Notes: generated by a model not told the origin, from the letters alone. 5,709 nt of DNA from an uncultured Brachyspira sp. (GCF_934747485.1 NZ_CAKVGN010000107.1:1-5709), one strand, 5' to 3'. Numbered from the stretch's first letter, positions 1 to 5,637 are shown. Numbers and translations are program-made.

Positions 1-76
1 TAAATTATGATACACCTATGCTATACTTTAAGAAATTAAGGAATTCCTAACTGCAATATGTCTGGCTCCTGTGCAA
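1..76 (+). mobile_element. Right-hand (3') end of an insertion sequence, left copy
   Basis: Bases 3-76 are repeated without mismatch, in reverse complement, at 5636-5709. The repeat begins with 3' coding sequence of a transposase (stop at 48-50) and continues with about 26 bp of non-coding sequence ending at ...GGCTCCTGTGCAA, after which the two copies diverge completely. A coding tail followed by a short non-coding end is the normal layout of an IS right end, so I read this as the inner end of an IS whose body lies outside the window. It contains a near-palindrome, TTAAGGAATTCCTAA. The exact IS tip is uncertain by 1-2 bases because the flanks may match by chance. No target-site duplication can be judged from one end. 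The family is not identified. Confidence 0.7.
3..50 (+). CDS. Transposase C-terminus (partial, runs off window)
   Basis: The frame reads NYDTPMLYFKKLRNS and then TAA. The two bases before it (TA) would complete a Leu codon if the missing base is T or C, giving LNYDTP. A segment of the form L-(G/N)-Y-x-T-P followed by an aromatic, basic tail is typical of the extreme C-terminus of rve/DDE integrase-core transposases (IS3, IS30 and IS481-like groups). That family statement is general knowledge; the assignment here rests on about 16 residues. The catalytic domain is outside the window. The identical fragment, inverted, is at 5662-5709. Confidence 0.5.
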   Translation, partial: NYDTPMLYFKKLRNS

Positions 77-275
77 TTTTAATTTTATTGTGTGCATAGA
101 GTTAATAATATTAATTTTAAGTATTTATTAATTTTTTATTTAATGTTTTTTATAATTCCAAAAACAAATATTTTGTTATTGATGCTGCTTTCTTAACCAA
201 ATAAAAAATCCAATAATACATTTATAAAAATATATGAATTAACAAAATATAACTGTTTATATATAAAACTAATTA

Positions 276-303
276 TTGACTTATACGTTTTTTTATTTAA
301 ACT
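276..303 (+). promoter_or_regulatory. Promoter candidate for the DUF4234 gene
   Basis: TTGACT at 276-281 (5 of 6 to the -35 consensus) is followed after 16 bp by TAAACT at 298-303 (4 of 6 to the -10). Transcription would start about 20 bp before the ribosome binding site AAAGG (322-326). In DNA this AT-rich, -10-like hexamers are common, so most of the weight rests on the -35 and its position. The rest of 77-331 has no gene that I can support. Confidence 0.45.
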
Positions 304-331
304 TAAAATAAAAAATCTTTTAAAGGTATCT

Positions 332-703
332 ATGAAAATAGAAAATAAACCATTATTAAATGTTGCTTTGTTATCATTAATTACATGCAGGTTATATGTG
401 ATTTATTGGATTACTGTTACAACAAAAGATATTAATACATATATGGAAAATGAATACATGTCTCCCACATTGGCTTGTATATTATCAATAATAACTTGCG
501 GATTATTTGACATATATTGGTTTTATAAATATGGAAATATTGTTTTTAATGATATGTATAAAAAATCTGATATTGATAGTTATGGAGAGAATGCTGTTGT
601 CTTGGCATTGTTTTTTTTAATTCCTTTTGGATATATATATTCTGTTGTTACATTGCAGTCTAAGCTAAATATTATTTATGATAAGACTAATGATAATTCT
701 TAA
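332..703 (+). CDS. DUF4234-type small integral membrane protein
   Basis: This 123-residue protein has three hydrophobic segments (about 8-30, 46-68, 87-108). Two carry the same motif: ITCRLYVIYW (17-26) and ITCGLFDIYWFYKYG (54-68). The third ends in GYIYSVVTLQSKLN (100-113). The repeated (I/L)TCGxYxxYW motif and a final QSxLN after the last helix are hallmarks of DUF4234 membrane proteins, whose biochemical function is not established. Gly is replaced by Arg (R20) in the first motif. The start is ATG at 332 with AAAGG (322-326) five bases upstream. The length is normal for the family and the gene looks intact. It stands alone, convergent with the oxidoreductase gene. The family match is confident; the role is unknown. 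Confidence 0.85.
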   Translation: MKIENKPLLNVALLSLITCRLYVIYWITVTTKDINTYMENEYMSPTLACILSIITCGLFDIYWFYKYGNIVFNDMYKKSDIDSYGENAVVLALFFLIPFGYIYSVVTLQSKLNIIYDKTNDNS

Positions 704-716
704 TTTAATTAAAACT

Positions 717-921
717 TGGGCGGGTGCTGAAAATTCTAATTAAATAAAATGGAAAATAAAATTATAATTGCAAAATAGACTATAAAAAATAAAGGGCGGG
801 GTATGTAAATAAAGTTTTAAAATTTAAATTACATCTGCCCACCCTTTAATTTTTGGCTTTTATAAGTTGTTTTTATATTGTTTTTATTTTTGATTTTACA
901 CTGCTATTTTAATACCCACCC
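717..921. repeat. Nested GGG(C/T)GGG inverted repeats in the convergent intergenic region
   Basis: Four G-rich blocks stand out in AT-rich DNA: GGGCGGGT at 718-725 and GGGCGGG at 794-800, both on the + strand, then CCCACCC at 838-844 and ACCCACCC at 914-921, which are the same motif on the minus strand. The outer pair and the inner pair can each fold, both with one C/A mismatch, giving a nested arrangement. The 704-1051 gap between the convergent genes holds only this structure and the CGCACG repeat at 949-1034; I see no gene in it. The likely role is transcription termination or an intergenic repeat; this is inferred. Confidence 0.5.
790..848. terminator. Hairpin between convergent genes, possible bidirectional terminator
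   Basis: Bases 791-796 pair with 842-847 and 798-800 with 838-840. After a small internal loop, ATGTAA (803-808) pairs with TTACAT (829-834). That gives about 15 base pairs around a 20-base AT-rich loop. It is followed on the + strand by TTAATTTTT (846-854) and preceded by an A-rich stretch that becomes a U-run on the other strand. It lies about 90 bp beyond the DUF4234 stop and 200 bp beyond the oxidoreductase stop. The loop is larger than in a classic terminator, so the role is tentative. Confidence 0.45.
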
Positions 922-948
922 TGAATTTATTTAAATTTATAAAGCTTA

Positions 949-1034
949 TTACCGCACGAATAGTGAAATTATAAATATTTGATTATTTTAAATTATAAAT
1001 TCAATTATTTATAAAATCTGCATACCGTGCGTAA
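949..1034. repeat. CGCACG...CGTGCG intergenic inverted repeat, copy 1
   Basis: TTACCGCACG (949-958) faces CGTGCGTAA (1026-1034). CGCACG/CGTGCG pairs perfectly, and with one bulged C the pairing extends to TTAC-GCACG against CGTGC-GTAA. The roughly 67-bp interior is almost pure A/T and shares the run ATTATAAATATT...TGATTAT with copy 2. Two further copies are at 2263-2343 and 5084-5166. This copy ends 18 bp before the oxidoreductase stop codon, in a convergent region, so it could form a terminator-like stem on either strand. Confidence 0.6.
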
Positions 1035-1051
1035 AAGTAATATAAAGCTAA

Positions 1052-2053
1052 TTACATAGATATTATTATTTTTCCGTCTGTATGTTTTTTTATAACAGTT
1101 TTTAAAGCTTCTGAGGCATTATCTATATTAAATACTGTAGAATATATTTTTGGTTTTATATTTTTATCTTCTACAATTTTTGTGATTTTATTAAGCTGTG
1201 CTCCATCAGCACGTACAAACATAAAACGATATTCTTTTTGCTCTTTCATTGCTTTTTTATCATATTTAGAACCAGCGAGAGAAAATAATAATTTTTTGAA
1301 GAAAGAAAGTTTATTATCTTCAGCAAACTTTTTATTTGGACTAGTTCTTAAACTTAAAAGTCGACCTCCTTTTTTTAATACAGATAATTCTTTGTCAAAT
1401 TCATTTGCTCCAAGTGTATCTATTACATAATCAACATTTGAAACGAATTCTGAGTAATTTTCTTTATTATAACTAATATATTTATCAACACCCAAATTAA
1501 TAAAATGTTCTCTTAATCTTTCATTACCAGAAACTATAACATTTAACCCCAAATATTTTGCAATTGGAACAGCAAGCTCGCCAAAACTTCCAGAACCTCC
1601 TGTTATTAAAACACTTTCTCCTTGTTTAGCTTCCAATTCTTCAGTAAATGCTTGATAAGCTGTGAGAGCTGTAAGTGGTATTGCTGCAGATGTAATAAAA
1701 TCATAATCTTTAGGCATAAGTGATACAAATTTACTATCTACTGCAACATATTCAGCAAAAGCCCCTATTTTTGATATAGGCAAACGAGTGTAAACTTTAT
1801 CTCCAACTTTGAAATCGGTTACATTCTTGCCTACACTTTCAACTACTCCAGAACATTCATTTCCTAATGTTAATGGCATTTTATAATCCTGTATAAGTCT
1901 TACAGAACCCGTTAATATTAATATTTCAAGAGGATTTACTGCCGCAGCTTTTACTTTAATTAATATTTCATTGTCAGAAATATTAGGAATAGGAATATTT
2001 GCAACTTCTACATTTATATCTTTTGAATATTTTTTAATTTGTATAGCTTTCAT
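1052..2053 (-). CDS. Zinc-independent quinone oxidoreductase-like (MDR superfamily) enzyme
   Basis: The 333-residue protein has medium-chain dehydrogenase/reductase architecture. A GroES-like N-terminal half contains AAAVNPLE (36-43), a cofactor-pocket segment PLTLGNECSGVVESVG (60-75) and the VGDKV turn (83-87). A Rossmann domain follows with the glycine motif LITGGSGSFG (149-158), then VIDTLG (210-215), KKGGRLLSL (227-235) and the C-terminal DGKIII (326-331). The cysteine cluster of the structural zinc is absent, placing it with quinone oxidoreductase or enone-reductase types that reduce quinones or alpha,beta-unsaturated carbonyls with NAD(P)H. The exact substrate is not readable. Its start is well supported by AAAGGAGAG (complement of 2059-2067) six to eight bases upstream. 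It is a single-gene unit, probably controlled by the palindrome at 2126-2152. The gene looks intact and cytosolic. Confidence 0.88.
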   Translation of the reverse strand: MKAIQIKKYSKDINVEVANIPIPNISDNEILIKVKAAAVNPLEILILTGSVRLIQDYKMPLTLGNECSGVVESVGKNVTDFKVGDKVYTRLPISKIGAFAEYVAVDSKFVSLMPKDYDFITSAAIPLTALTAYQAFTEELEAKQGESVLITGGSGSFGELAVPIAKYLGLNVIVSGNERLREHFINLGVDKYISYNKENYSEFVSNVDYVIDTLGANEFDKELSVLKKGGRLLSLRTSPNKKFAEDNKLSFFKKLLFSLAGSKYDKKAMKEQKEYRFMFVRADGAQLNKITKIVEDKNIKPKIYSTVFNIDNASEALKTVIKKHTDGKIIISM

Positions 2054-2125
2054 ACAATCTCTCCTTTTTTGTTTTTTAAAAAATAAATTTATATGGTATA
2101 TAAATCAATATAAAATTTAAAGAAT

Positions 2126-2152
2126 TTATTGTTACTAATGCAGTAACAATAA
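2126..2152. promoter_or_regulatory. Perfect 11-bp-arm palindrome, operator candidate for the oxidoreductase
   Basis: TTATTGTTACT (2126-2136) and AGTAACAATAA (2142-2152) are perfect inverted copies around the 5-bp centre AATGC. The core GTTACT/AGTAAC is richer in G/C than its surroundings. It lies 73 bp upstream of the oxidoreductase start codon, where a promoter for that gene should be, though I cannot pick a convincing -35/-10 pair. Genes for this enzyme type are often controlled by winged-helix repressors (MarR or HxlR families) that bind such two-fold sites; no regulator gene lies in the window. A terminator is unlikely because no leftward gene ends here. Confidence 0.55.
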
Positions 2153-2262
2153 TATTTGTATAGATAATGATACATATAAAACATATATTACAGTTCACAA
2201 AATAAATATATTTTAGAGTTTTTTAAAGTACTCCATAATTTTTTTATCAAAATTCATGCTGC

Positions 2263-2343
2263 CGCACGTTAAACTAAATTATAAAAAAGAACTAATTATA
2301 AATATTATTTTGATTATATATAGAGAGAGGCATTCAGCGTGCG
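2263..2343. repeat. CGCACG...CGTGCG intergenic inverted repeat, copy 2
   Basis: CGCACG (2263-2268) and CGTGCG (2338-2343) are perfect inverted copies around an AT-rich interior. After the left cap the sequence TTAAACTAAATTATAAA resembles copy 3 (AAAACTAAAAAATAAA), and the middle shares ATTATAAATATT...TGATTAT with copy 1. The 81-bp span is close to the 86 and 83 bp of the other copies. Unlike them it sits between divergent genes, about 30 bp upstream of the promoter of the first paralogue, so here it is not a terminator for a converging pair. The remainder of the 2054-2450 gap holds the operator palindrome and that promoter, and no gene I can support. Confidence 0.6.
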
Positions 2344-2371
2344 TTAAGAATTCTATAAACATATATTTACA

Positions 2372-2399
2372 TTGACAAAAAGTGTCTATATATTAGAAT
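2372..2399 (+). promoter_or_regulatory. Promoter candidate for the first membrane paralogue
   Basis: A perfect -35 TTGACA (2372-2377) is followed after 16 bp by TAGAAT (2394-2399), 5 of 6 to the -10 consensus. Transcription would start near 2406, leaving a leader of about 45 bases before ATG at 2451. This placement supports 2451, not 2558, as the real start of the downstream gene. Confidence 0.55.
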
Positions 2400-2450
2400 T
2401 GAAAACTATATATGATAAAATAATTTTAATTAAAGAATAGTTAAATAAAA

Positions 2451-3022
2451 ATGAAGATTAAAAAGAAAAAAATGATAGCAAAGATAATGTAATAGTTCTT
2501 ATACTATATCTCTTCTTATCTTTAATTATACCATCTACTGCAATATCATTTTTTGCTATGGCTGATAAAAATATACAAGAAAAAAAAGAAATAATATATA
2601 ATGATAAAGAAATAATAGATAATAATAAACAAACTAATGCAGCAAATTTTGACAAAGAAGAACTACTTCAAAAAATAATAACATTATTATTAAGAGGAAC
2701 TTCATCATCTAAATATAGCAGCTCAAAAGTGGATTTGAAAATTCTTGGTATAAGAGTATTAATTGTATATGGACTGACTTATATATTATCGCTTGCAATT
2801 ACCGCACTTATAGCTCAAAAATATTATAATGAAGAGATAAAAATAAAAGAAGATATTAGAGAGACTATAGGAACAATATTAGTAGGGTTGATTACTCTGG
2901 CATTAATTGCATTCATTTTAATAGTAACAGTAATATATATGGAAAGTAATAGAGAATATTTAGCTTTCAGCGGAGTGATTTTCGGTTTTATAGCCTATAT
3001 TATAATTAGAAAATTATCTTAA
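2451..3022 (+). CDS. Small multi-TM protein, first paralogue, frameshifted at a 7-A tract
   Basis: An open frame begins at ATG 2558, but that start lacks a ribosome binding site, and the same frame upstream (2471-2557) encodes a convincing helix, VIVLILYLFLSLIIPSTAIS. That stretch has no ATG, GTG or TTG. ATG 2451 lies in another frame: it reads MKIKKKK across an A-run (2466-2472) and stops at 2490-2492. A -1 shift, or one added A, joins the two into a protein of about 190 residues, exactly the length of the 3927-4499 product. The joined protein has TM1, a polar loop of about 60 residues, then three more helices, ending in REYLAFSGVIFG. REYLAFS matches IEYLAFS in the 3366 product. It has no recognised domain. 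It may be phase-variable, slippage-expressed, broken or a sequencing artefact. Confidence 0.7.
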
Positions 3023-3093
3023 ATTAATAATTTATATCGCATGTAAAACAAAATTAGTATGATTTAGTATAAATTTTATATCTGCACTTTTTG

Positions 3094-3119
3094 CAACTTT
3101 TTGCGGCGGGAAAAAGTTG
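3094..3119. terminator. 9-bp perfect hairpin with GC-rich loop after the first paralogue
   Basis: CAACTTTTT (3094-3102) pairs perfectly with AAAAAGTTG (3111-3119) around the 8-base loop GCGGCGGG, the most G-rich spot in this gap. It is preceded by a near-direct repeat (GCACTTTTT, GCAACTTTTT). No U-run follows on the + strand, so it is not a classic intrinsic terminator, but it lies 72 bp after the stop of the first paralogue and just before the next promoters, where transcripts would be expected to end. Confidence 0.35.
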
Positions 3120-3128
3120 AATAAAAAA

Positions 3129-3157
3129 TTGACAGACTTAAAAATTTTTAGTATATA
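3129..3157 (+). promoter_or_regulatory. Promoter candidate P1 for the three-gene membrane operon
   Basis: TTGACA (3129-3134) is a perfect -35, followed by a 17-bp spacer and TATATA (3152-3157, 4 of 6). Transcription would begin near 3164, leaving a leader of about 200 bases before ATG 3366. The -10 lies in TATATACCT (3152-3160), which has an inverted copy AGGTATATA at 3187-3195, possibly an operator. Confidence 0.45.
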
Positions 3158-3170
3158 CCTAAACAGCTAT

Positions 3171-3274
3171 ACCGTATTGACAAAAAAGGTATATATAATA
3201 ATATAATGACGAGGATTATGGAAAAGTAAAATTATGCTGATATAAATTTAGCATTGTAATTTACACAATACGGT
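3171..3274 (+). promoter_or_regulatory. Second promoter candidate P2 and long-range inverted repeat in the operon leader
   Basis: ACCGTATTG (3171-3179) has a perfect inverted copy CAATACGGT at 3266-3274. The left arm overlaps a second perfect -35, TTGACA (3177-3182), with TATAAT at 3202-3207 (spacer 19, rather long) or TAATAT at 3199-3204 (spacer 16). In a P1 transcript the two arms could form a 9-bp stem enclosing 86 bases; a P2 transcript would lack the left arm. After P2 there is a tiny frame, ATG ACG AGG ATT ATG GAA AAG TAA (3206-3229), too short to call a gene. I see no known riboswitch. The rest of 3023-3365 holds no gene I can support. Confidence 0.4.
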
Positions 3275-3365
3275 TTTATTTTCTATATAAAAGTCTATAT
3301 TATAATAAATAAAAAAGTATTGTCTTTATATTTTTTCTAACCATAATATCTATAAAGGCTTAAAA

Positions 3366-3899
3366 ATGAGTAAAAAAGAATCTGCAAAATCTATAATAAT
3401 TTTTGCAATATTTTTGTTTTCACCTATTATAATACCTCCTGCTCTTATCATATTATTTTCTTACAGAGATACAAATATAGGATTTGCAAAAGAAGTAGAA
3501 ATAAATATAAAAAATGATTTAGAAACAACTTATTTAAAAAATATATCAAAAGAAGAAAAAAAAGTGAACTTGATAACGTATATAAAAAATAGTTTCTTTA
3601 TAAGATATTATACGGCAAAAGCTTTTTTTAATACTATATTTATGAGAGTTTCTTTGCTATATGCTATATTGGCTATATTTACAGGTATTATACCAAATAC
3701 AAAGAATGAAATTAAGAAATTCTACAGAACAATGAAAGAGGATAAAAAAGGTTTGCTATTCACACTTTTTTTATTTGCAAATGTTATTACTATAACAGTT
3801 TTATGCGTTATTAATGCTAAAAGTAAAATAGAATATTTAGCATTTAGTGCAATAATTTTTAGAAAAATACTAGATACTTTCTTAGAAAAATATTCATAA
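3366..3899 (+). CDS. Small multi-TM protein, second paralogue, first gene of the operon
   Basis: This 177-residue protein matches no domain I recognise. Helix 1 (about 9-33) starts just after a Lys-rich N-terminus. A polar, Lys/Glu-rich loop of about 55 residues follows, then helices at about 88-109, 129-149 and 155-170. The last segment, IEYLAFSAIIFRKIL (155-169), shares (R/I)EYLAFSxxIF with the first paralogue and xEYLxxAxxII with the two genes downstream. The start is ATG 3366 with AAAGG (3354-3358) seven bases upstream. It contains an 8-A tract (3556-3563) in the loop-coding region that keeps frame here. The next gene begins 27 bases after its stop, so the two are probably cotranscribed. 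It is located in the cytoplasmic membrane; function unknown. Confidence 0.8.
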   Translation: MSKKESAKSIIIFAIFLFSPIIIPPALIILFSYRDTNIGFAKEVEINIKNDLETTYLKNISKEEKKVNLITYIKNSFFIRYYTAKAFFNTIFMRVSLLYAILAIFTGIIPNTKNEIKKFYRTMKEDKKGLLFTLFLFANVITITVLCVINAKSKIEYLAFSAIIFRKILDTFLEKYS

Positions 3900-3926
3900 A
3901 TATATAGAGTAAAATATAAGGCAATT

Positions 3927-4499
3927 ATGATAAGAAAACATAAAGAAGAAAATATTTATATAAAAGCCATTCTTCTTATTGTACCTACTATGGCAATAAT
4001 TATAGGATTGATATTCTTTATTATTAATTCCACTACAATATTAACGAAGTATGATGTAGTAAAAAATAAATCAAAAACAATGGCTAAATATTCTAAAAAA
4101 TATGATTTTATTAATGAAAATAAAGAATATGATTTACTTAATTCTATTATAAATTTTATAGCTCCTAACCGTATTCATTACAGAAAATTTGAATGTATTC
4201 CAGAGAGCTTATTTTTTAGAGTTACGATTATCTTTTTTCTTAGTTTTTCATCGGCTCAGTTTGGTGTTTTAGCAATTCGTAAAATAAAAAAAGAAAGATT
4301 AAATAAAAATGAGCTAATAATTAATTTTCTTTCATTTTTATGTATTGGAATTACTATATTTGATTTTCTTATGTTAAAAGATAATATTATAACTTCCAAA
4401 GAATATTTAAGTATAGCAGTAGGAATTATATTAGGTTTATTGTTAGCATTTAGTTATAAAGGAGATATAAGAAATATTTATGAAAGATATTATTTTTAA
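3927..4499 (+). CDS. Small multi-TM protein, third paralogue
   Basis: The 190-residue protein has the same plan as its neighbours: helix 1 at about 12-33 after a basic N-terminus, a polar loop (about 35-95, many Lys, Tyr and Asn), then helices at about 98-117, 130-150 and 159-176. IPESLFFR (91-98) leads into helix 2, and KEYLSIAVGIILGLL (158-172) forms helix 4. Both have counterparts in the next gene (IPENDLFR, YEYIFIAIGIITAL). Single Cys residues occur at 90 and 139. The start at 3927 has TAAGG (3917-3921) five bases upstream. Its last 20 bases overlap the next gene, which indicates cotranscription and probably coupled translation. No recognised family; function unknown. Confidence 0.8.
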   Translation: MIRKHKEENIYIKAILLIVPTMAIIIGLIFFIINSTTILTKYDVVKNKSKTMAKYSKKYDFINENKEYDLLNSIINFIAPNRIHYRKFECIPESLFFRVTIIFFLSFSSAQFGVLAIRKIKKERLNKNELIINFLSFLCIGITIFDFLMLKDNIITSKEYLSIAVGIILGLLLAFSYKGDIRNIYERYYF

Positions 4500-5040
4500 T
4501 TTAATATACAAAATCAATATACCAGAAAATGATTTATTTAGAATAGCAGCATTATTTTTATGCTCTTTTATAATAGTATTTTTAATATTACTTTTAATTA
4601 AAGGAATTGGTGAAACAGTAGGAGATGGTGATAGTGTAATAGGTTTGGCAATAGCTATAATATTGGCAATAGGATTTTTTGGAATATCAGGCTTTTTTAT
4701 AATAAAAAATATTGAAAACACTTATGAATATATATTTATAGCTATTGGCATTATAACGGCATTATTTAATTTGAATGAAGATAACATAAAAAAGACATTA
4801 CTTGTTGCTTTTGTATTTTTTCTTATACTTTTATATGCAGCGTTTTTTAATGCTCCACCAATCATAAATGATGCCTCTATAAGCAATAAAACAAATAATT
4901 ATACTAATAATTTGAAATCAACTTTATTAATTCAAAAAGACATTATTGAAACTATTTTAGGACCTTCAAATATTTTTACTATGGTTTTATTTGGAGATAT
5001 TACATTAAAAGATGCTGTAATTATTTGTTATTATAATTAG
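4480..5040 (+). CDS. Multi-TM protein, fourth paralogue, apparently permuted or chimeric
   Basis: This 186-residue protein begins where the others have their second half: IPENDLFR (14-21) then helices at about 20-41 and 52-76 and YEYIFIAIGIITALF (82-96), matching IPESLFFR and KEYLSIAVGIILGLL of the preceding product. It then carries what looks like a first half: helix 105-124, a polar Asn/Lys/Thr-rich loop, and an end at LKDAVIICYYN reminiscent of the start of helix 2 in the first paralogue (VDLKILGIRVLIVYG). It could be a rearranged or 3'-truncated member. ATG 4480 is the only possible start, because an in-frame TAA lies at 4468-4470. AAAGGAG (4458-4464) is 15 bases upstream, which is unusually far, so translation may depend on coupling to the overlapping gene. 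Function unknown. Confidence 0.75.
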   Translation: MKDIIFNLIYKINIPENDLFRIAALFLCSFIIVFLILLLIKGIGETVGDGDSVIGLAIAIILAIGFFGISGFFIIKNIENTYEYIFIAIGIITALFNLNEDNIKKTLLVAFVFFLILLYAAFFNAPPIINDASISNKTNNYTNNLKSTLLIQKDIIETILGPSNIFTMVLFGDITLKDAVIICYYN

Positions 5041-5083
5041 TTATGTGATTATAAGAATTAAAAATAAAAAATAAAAATTATTT

Positions 5084-5166
5084 TACGCACGCAAAATAAA
5101 ACTAAAAAATAAAGTATTTTAATAATTTTAATTTATTTATTTTTCATAACGAGTTTAGCGTGTGTA
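5084..5166. repeat. CGCACG...CGTGTG intergenic inverted repeat, copy 3
   Basis: TACGCACGC (5084-5092) pairs with GCGTGTGTA (5158-5166) over nine positions, one being a G-U pair in RNA. The AT-rich interior resembles copy 2 near the left cap. It fills most of the 147-bp gap between the convergent membrane operon and the truncated minus-strand gene, so here it could serve as a shared terminator. Confidence 0.6.
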
Positions 5167-5187
5167 GGGTGAATTATATAATAAAAA

Positions 5188-5637
5188 CTATTCACTCTTT
5201 TTATTATCCCTAAGGTGTTTGCTAATTAATAATACTACAAAAGATACTACACCGCCTAAAAAGAAAACTAATAATTCTACTATGCTCTCTATACTTCCAC
5301 TCATATTAAGAATAGCCAAGTTTTCATGTATTTTATAAATAATAACCGAACTTATTATAATAATTAAAGCAAGTACAATAATATAATATTTATAAGAACC
5401 GTTTTTAAAAAATAGTATCTCTATCAAAACACCTATAATAGCACATCCCATCGTAAATATTATTATTAATCTCACATATAAATCTTTTGAATCCTCTTCA
5501 AAATCTACGTTAGGATACTCTCTATCTCTCCATCTGAGGTAGTTGCGGCGAATTTCTTTAATTTCTATACTACTATTAAAATCATAAGTATTTTCTAAAA
5601 TAATATCTTCATCAGTTACTATATAGTTTGCGTTGTT
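5188..5637 (-). CDS. Membrane protein, 5' end cut off by the IS
   Basis: The frame ending at TAG 5188-5190 is open back to the IS end at about 5636 and codes for 149 residues without any ATG, GTG or TTG before GTG 5473-5475. The GTG would start inside a continuous coding stretch (DSKDLYVRLIIIF), so it is probably not the true start. The N-terminal 50 residues are soluble and charged (ANYIVTDEDIILENTYDF, EIRRNYLRWRDREY). Three hydrophobic segments follow, at roughly residues 55-75, 80-100 and 118-140, and a basic tail HLRDNKKSE. Just upstream, in the same frame, the IS contributes LQYVWLLC after the transposase stop TAA. The normal start and promoter are missing, so the gene is presumably inactive. 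No recognised family, and similarity to the + strand paralogues is not convincing. Confidence 0.65.
   Translation of the reverse strand, partial: NNANYIVTDEDIILENTYDFNSSIEIKEIRRNYLRWRDREYPNVDFEEDSKDLYVRLIIIFTMGCAIIGVLIEILFFKNGSYKYYIIVLALIIIISSVIIYKIHENLAILNMSGSIESIVELLVFFLGGVVSFVVLLISKHLRDNKKSE

Noticed and set aside
150..221. 23-codon minus-strand frame (MYYWIFYLVKKAAS...)
   Set aside because: It has no ribosome binding site or promoter, and its length is expected by chance. It could be a gene remnant but cannot be supported.
1182..1430. 82-codon open frame on the + strand
   Set aside because: It lies entirely opposite the well-supported oxidoreductase gene, has no ribosome binding site and looks like a shadow frame.
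2215..2259. 14-codon minus-strand frame MNFDKKIMEYFKKL
   Set aside because: It resembles a protein C-terminus but is too short, adjoins the CGCACG repeat and has an in-frame stop shortly upstream.
2458..2655. 65-codon open frame on the minus strand
   Set aside because: It is antisense to the first paralogue. Its hydrophobicity and basic residues come from the opposite-strand AT-rich helix codons, and it has no start signals.
2558..3022. Taking ATG 2558 as the true start of the first paralogue
   Set aside because: There is no ribosome binding site, the upstream in-frame sequence encodes a helix, and the joined length matches the paralogue at 3927-4499.
3206..3229. Seven-codon leader peptide frame after promoter P2
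   Set aside because: It has no run of regulatory codons and no attenuator-like pair of hairpins. Such tiny frames are expected by chance.
3231..3247. Imperfect palindrome GCTGATATAAATTTAGC
   Set aside because: Only three or four base pairs form at the ends; this is ordinary for AT-rich sequence.
4443..4721. 92-codon open frame on the minus strand
   Set aside because: It is antisense across the junction of two + strand genes, rich in Ile/Lys/Asn as expected of a shadow in AT-rich DNA, and has no ribosome binding site.
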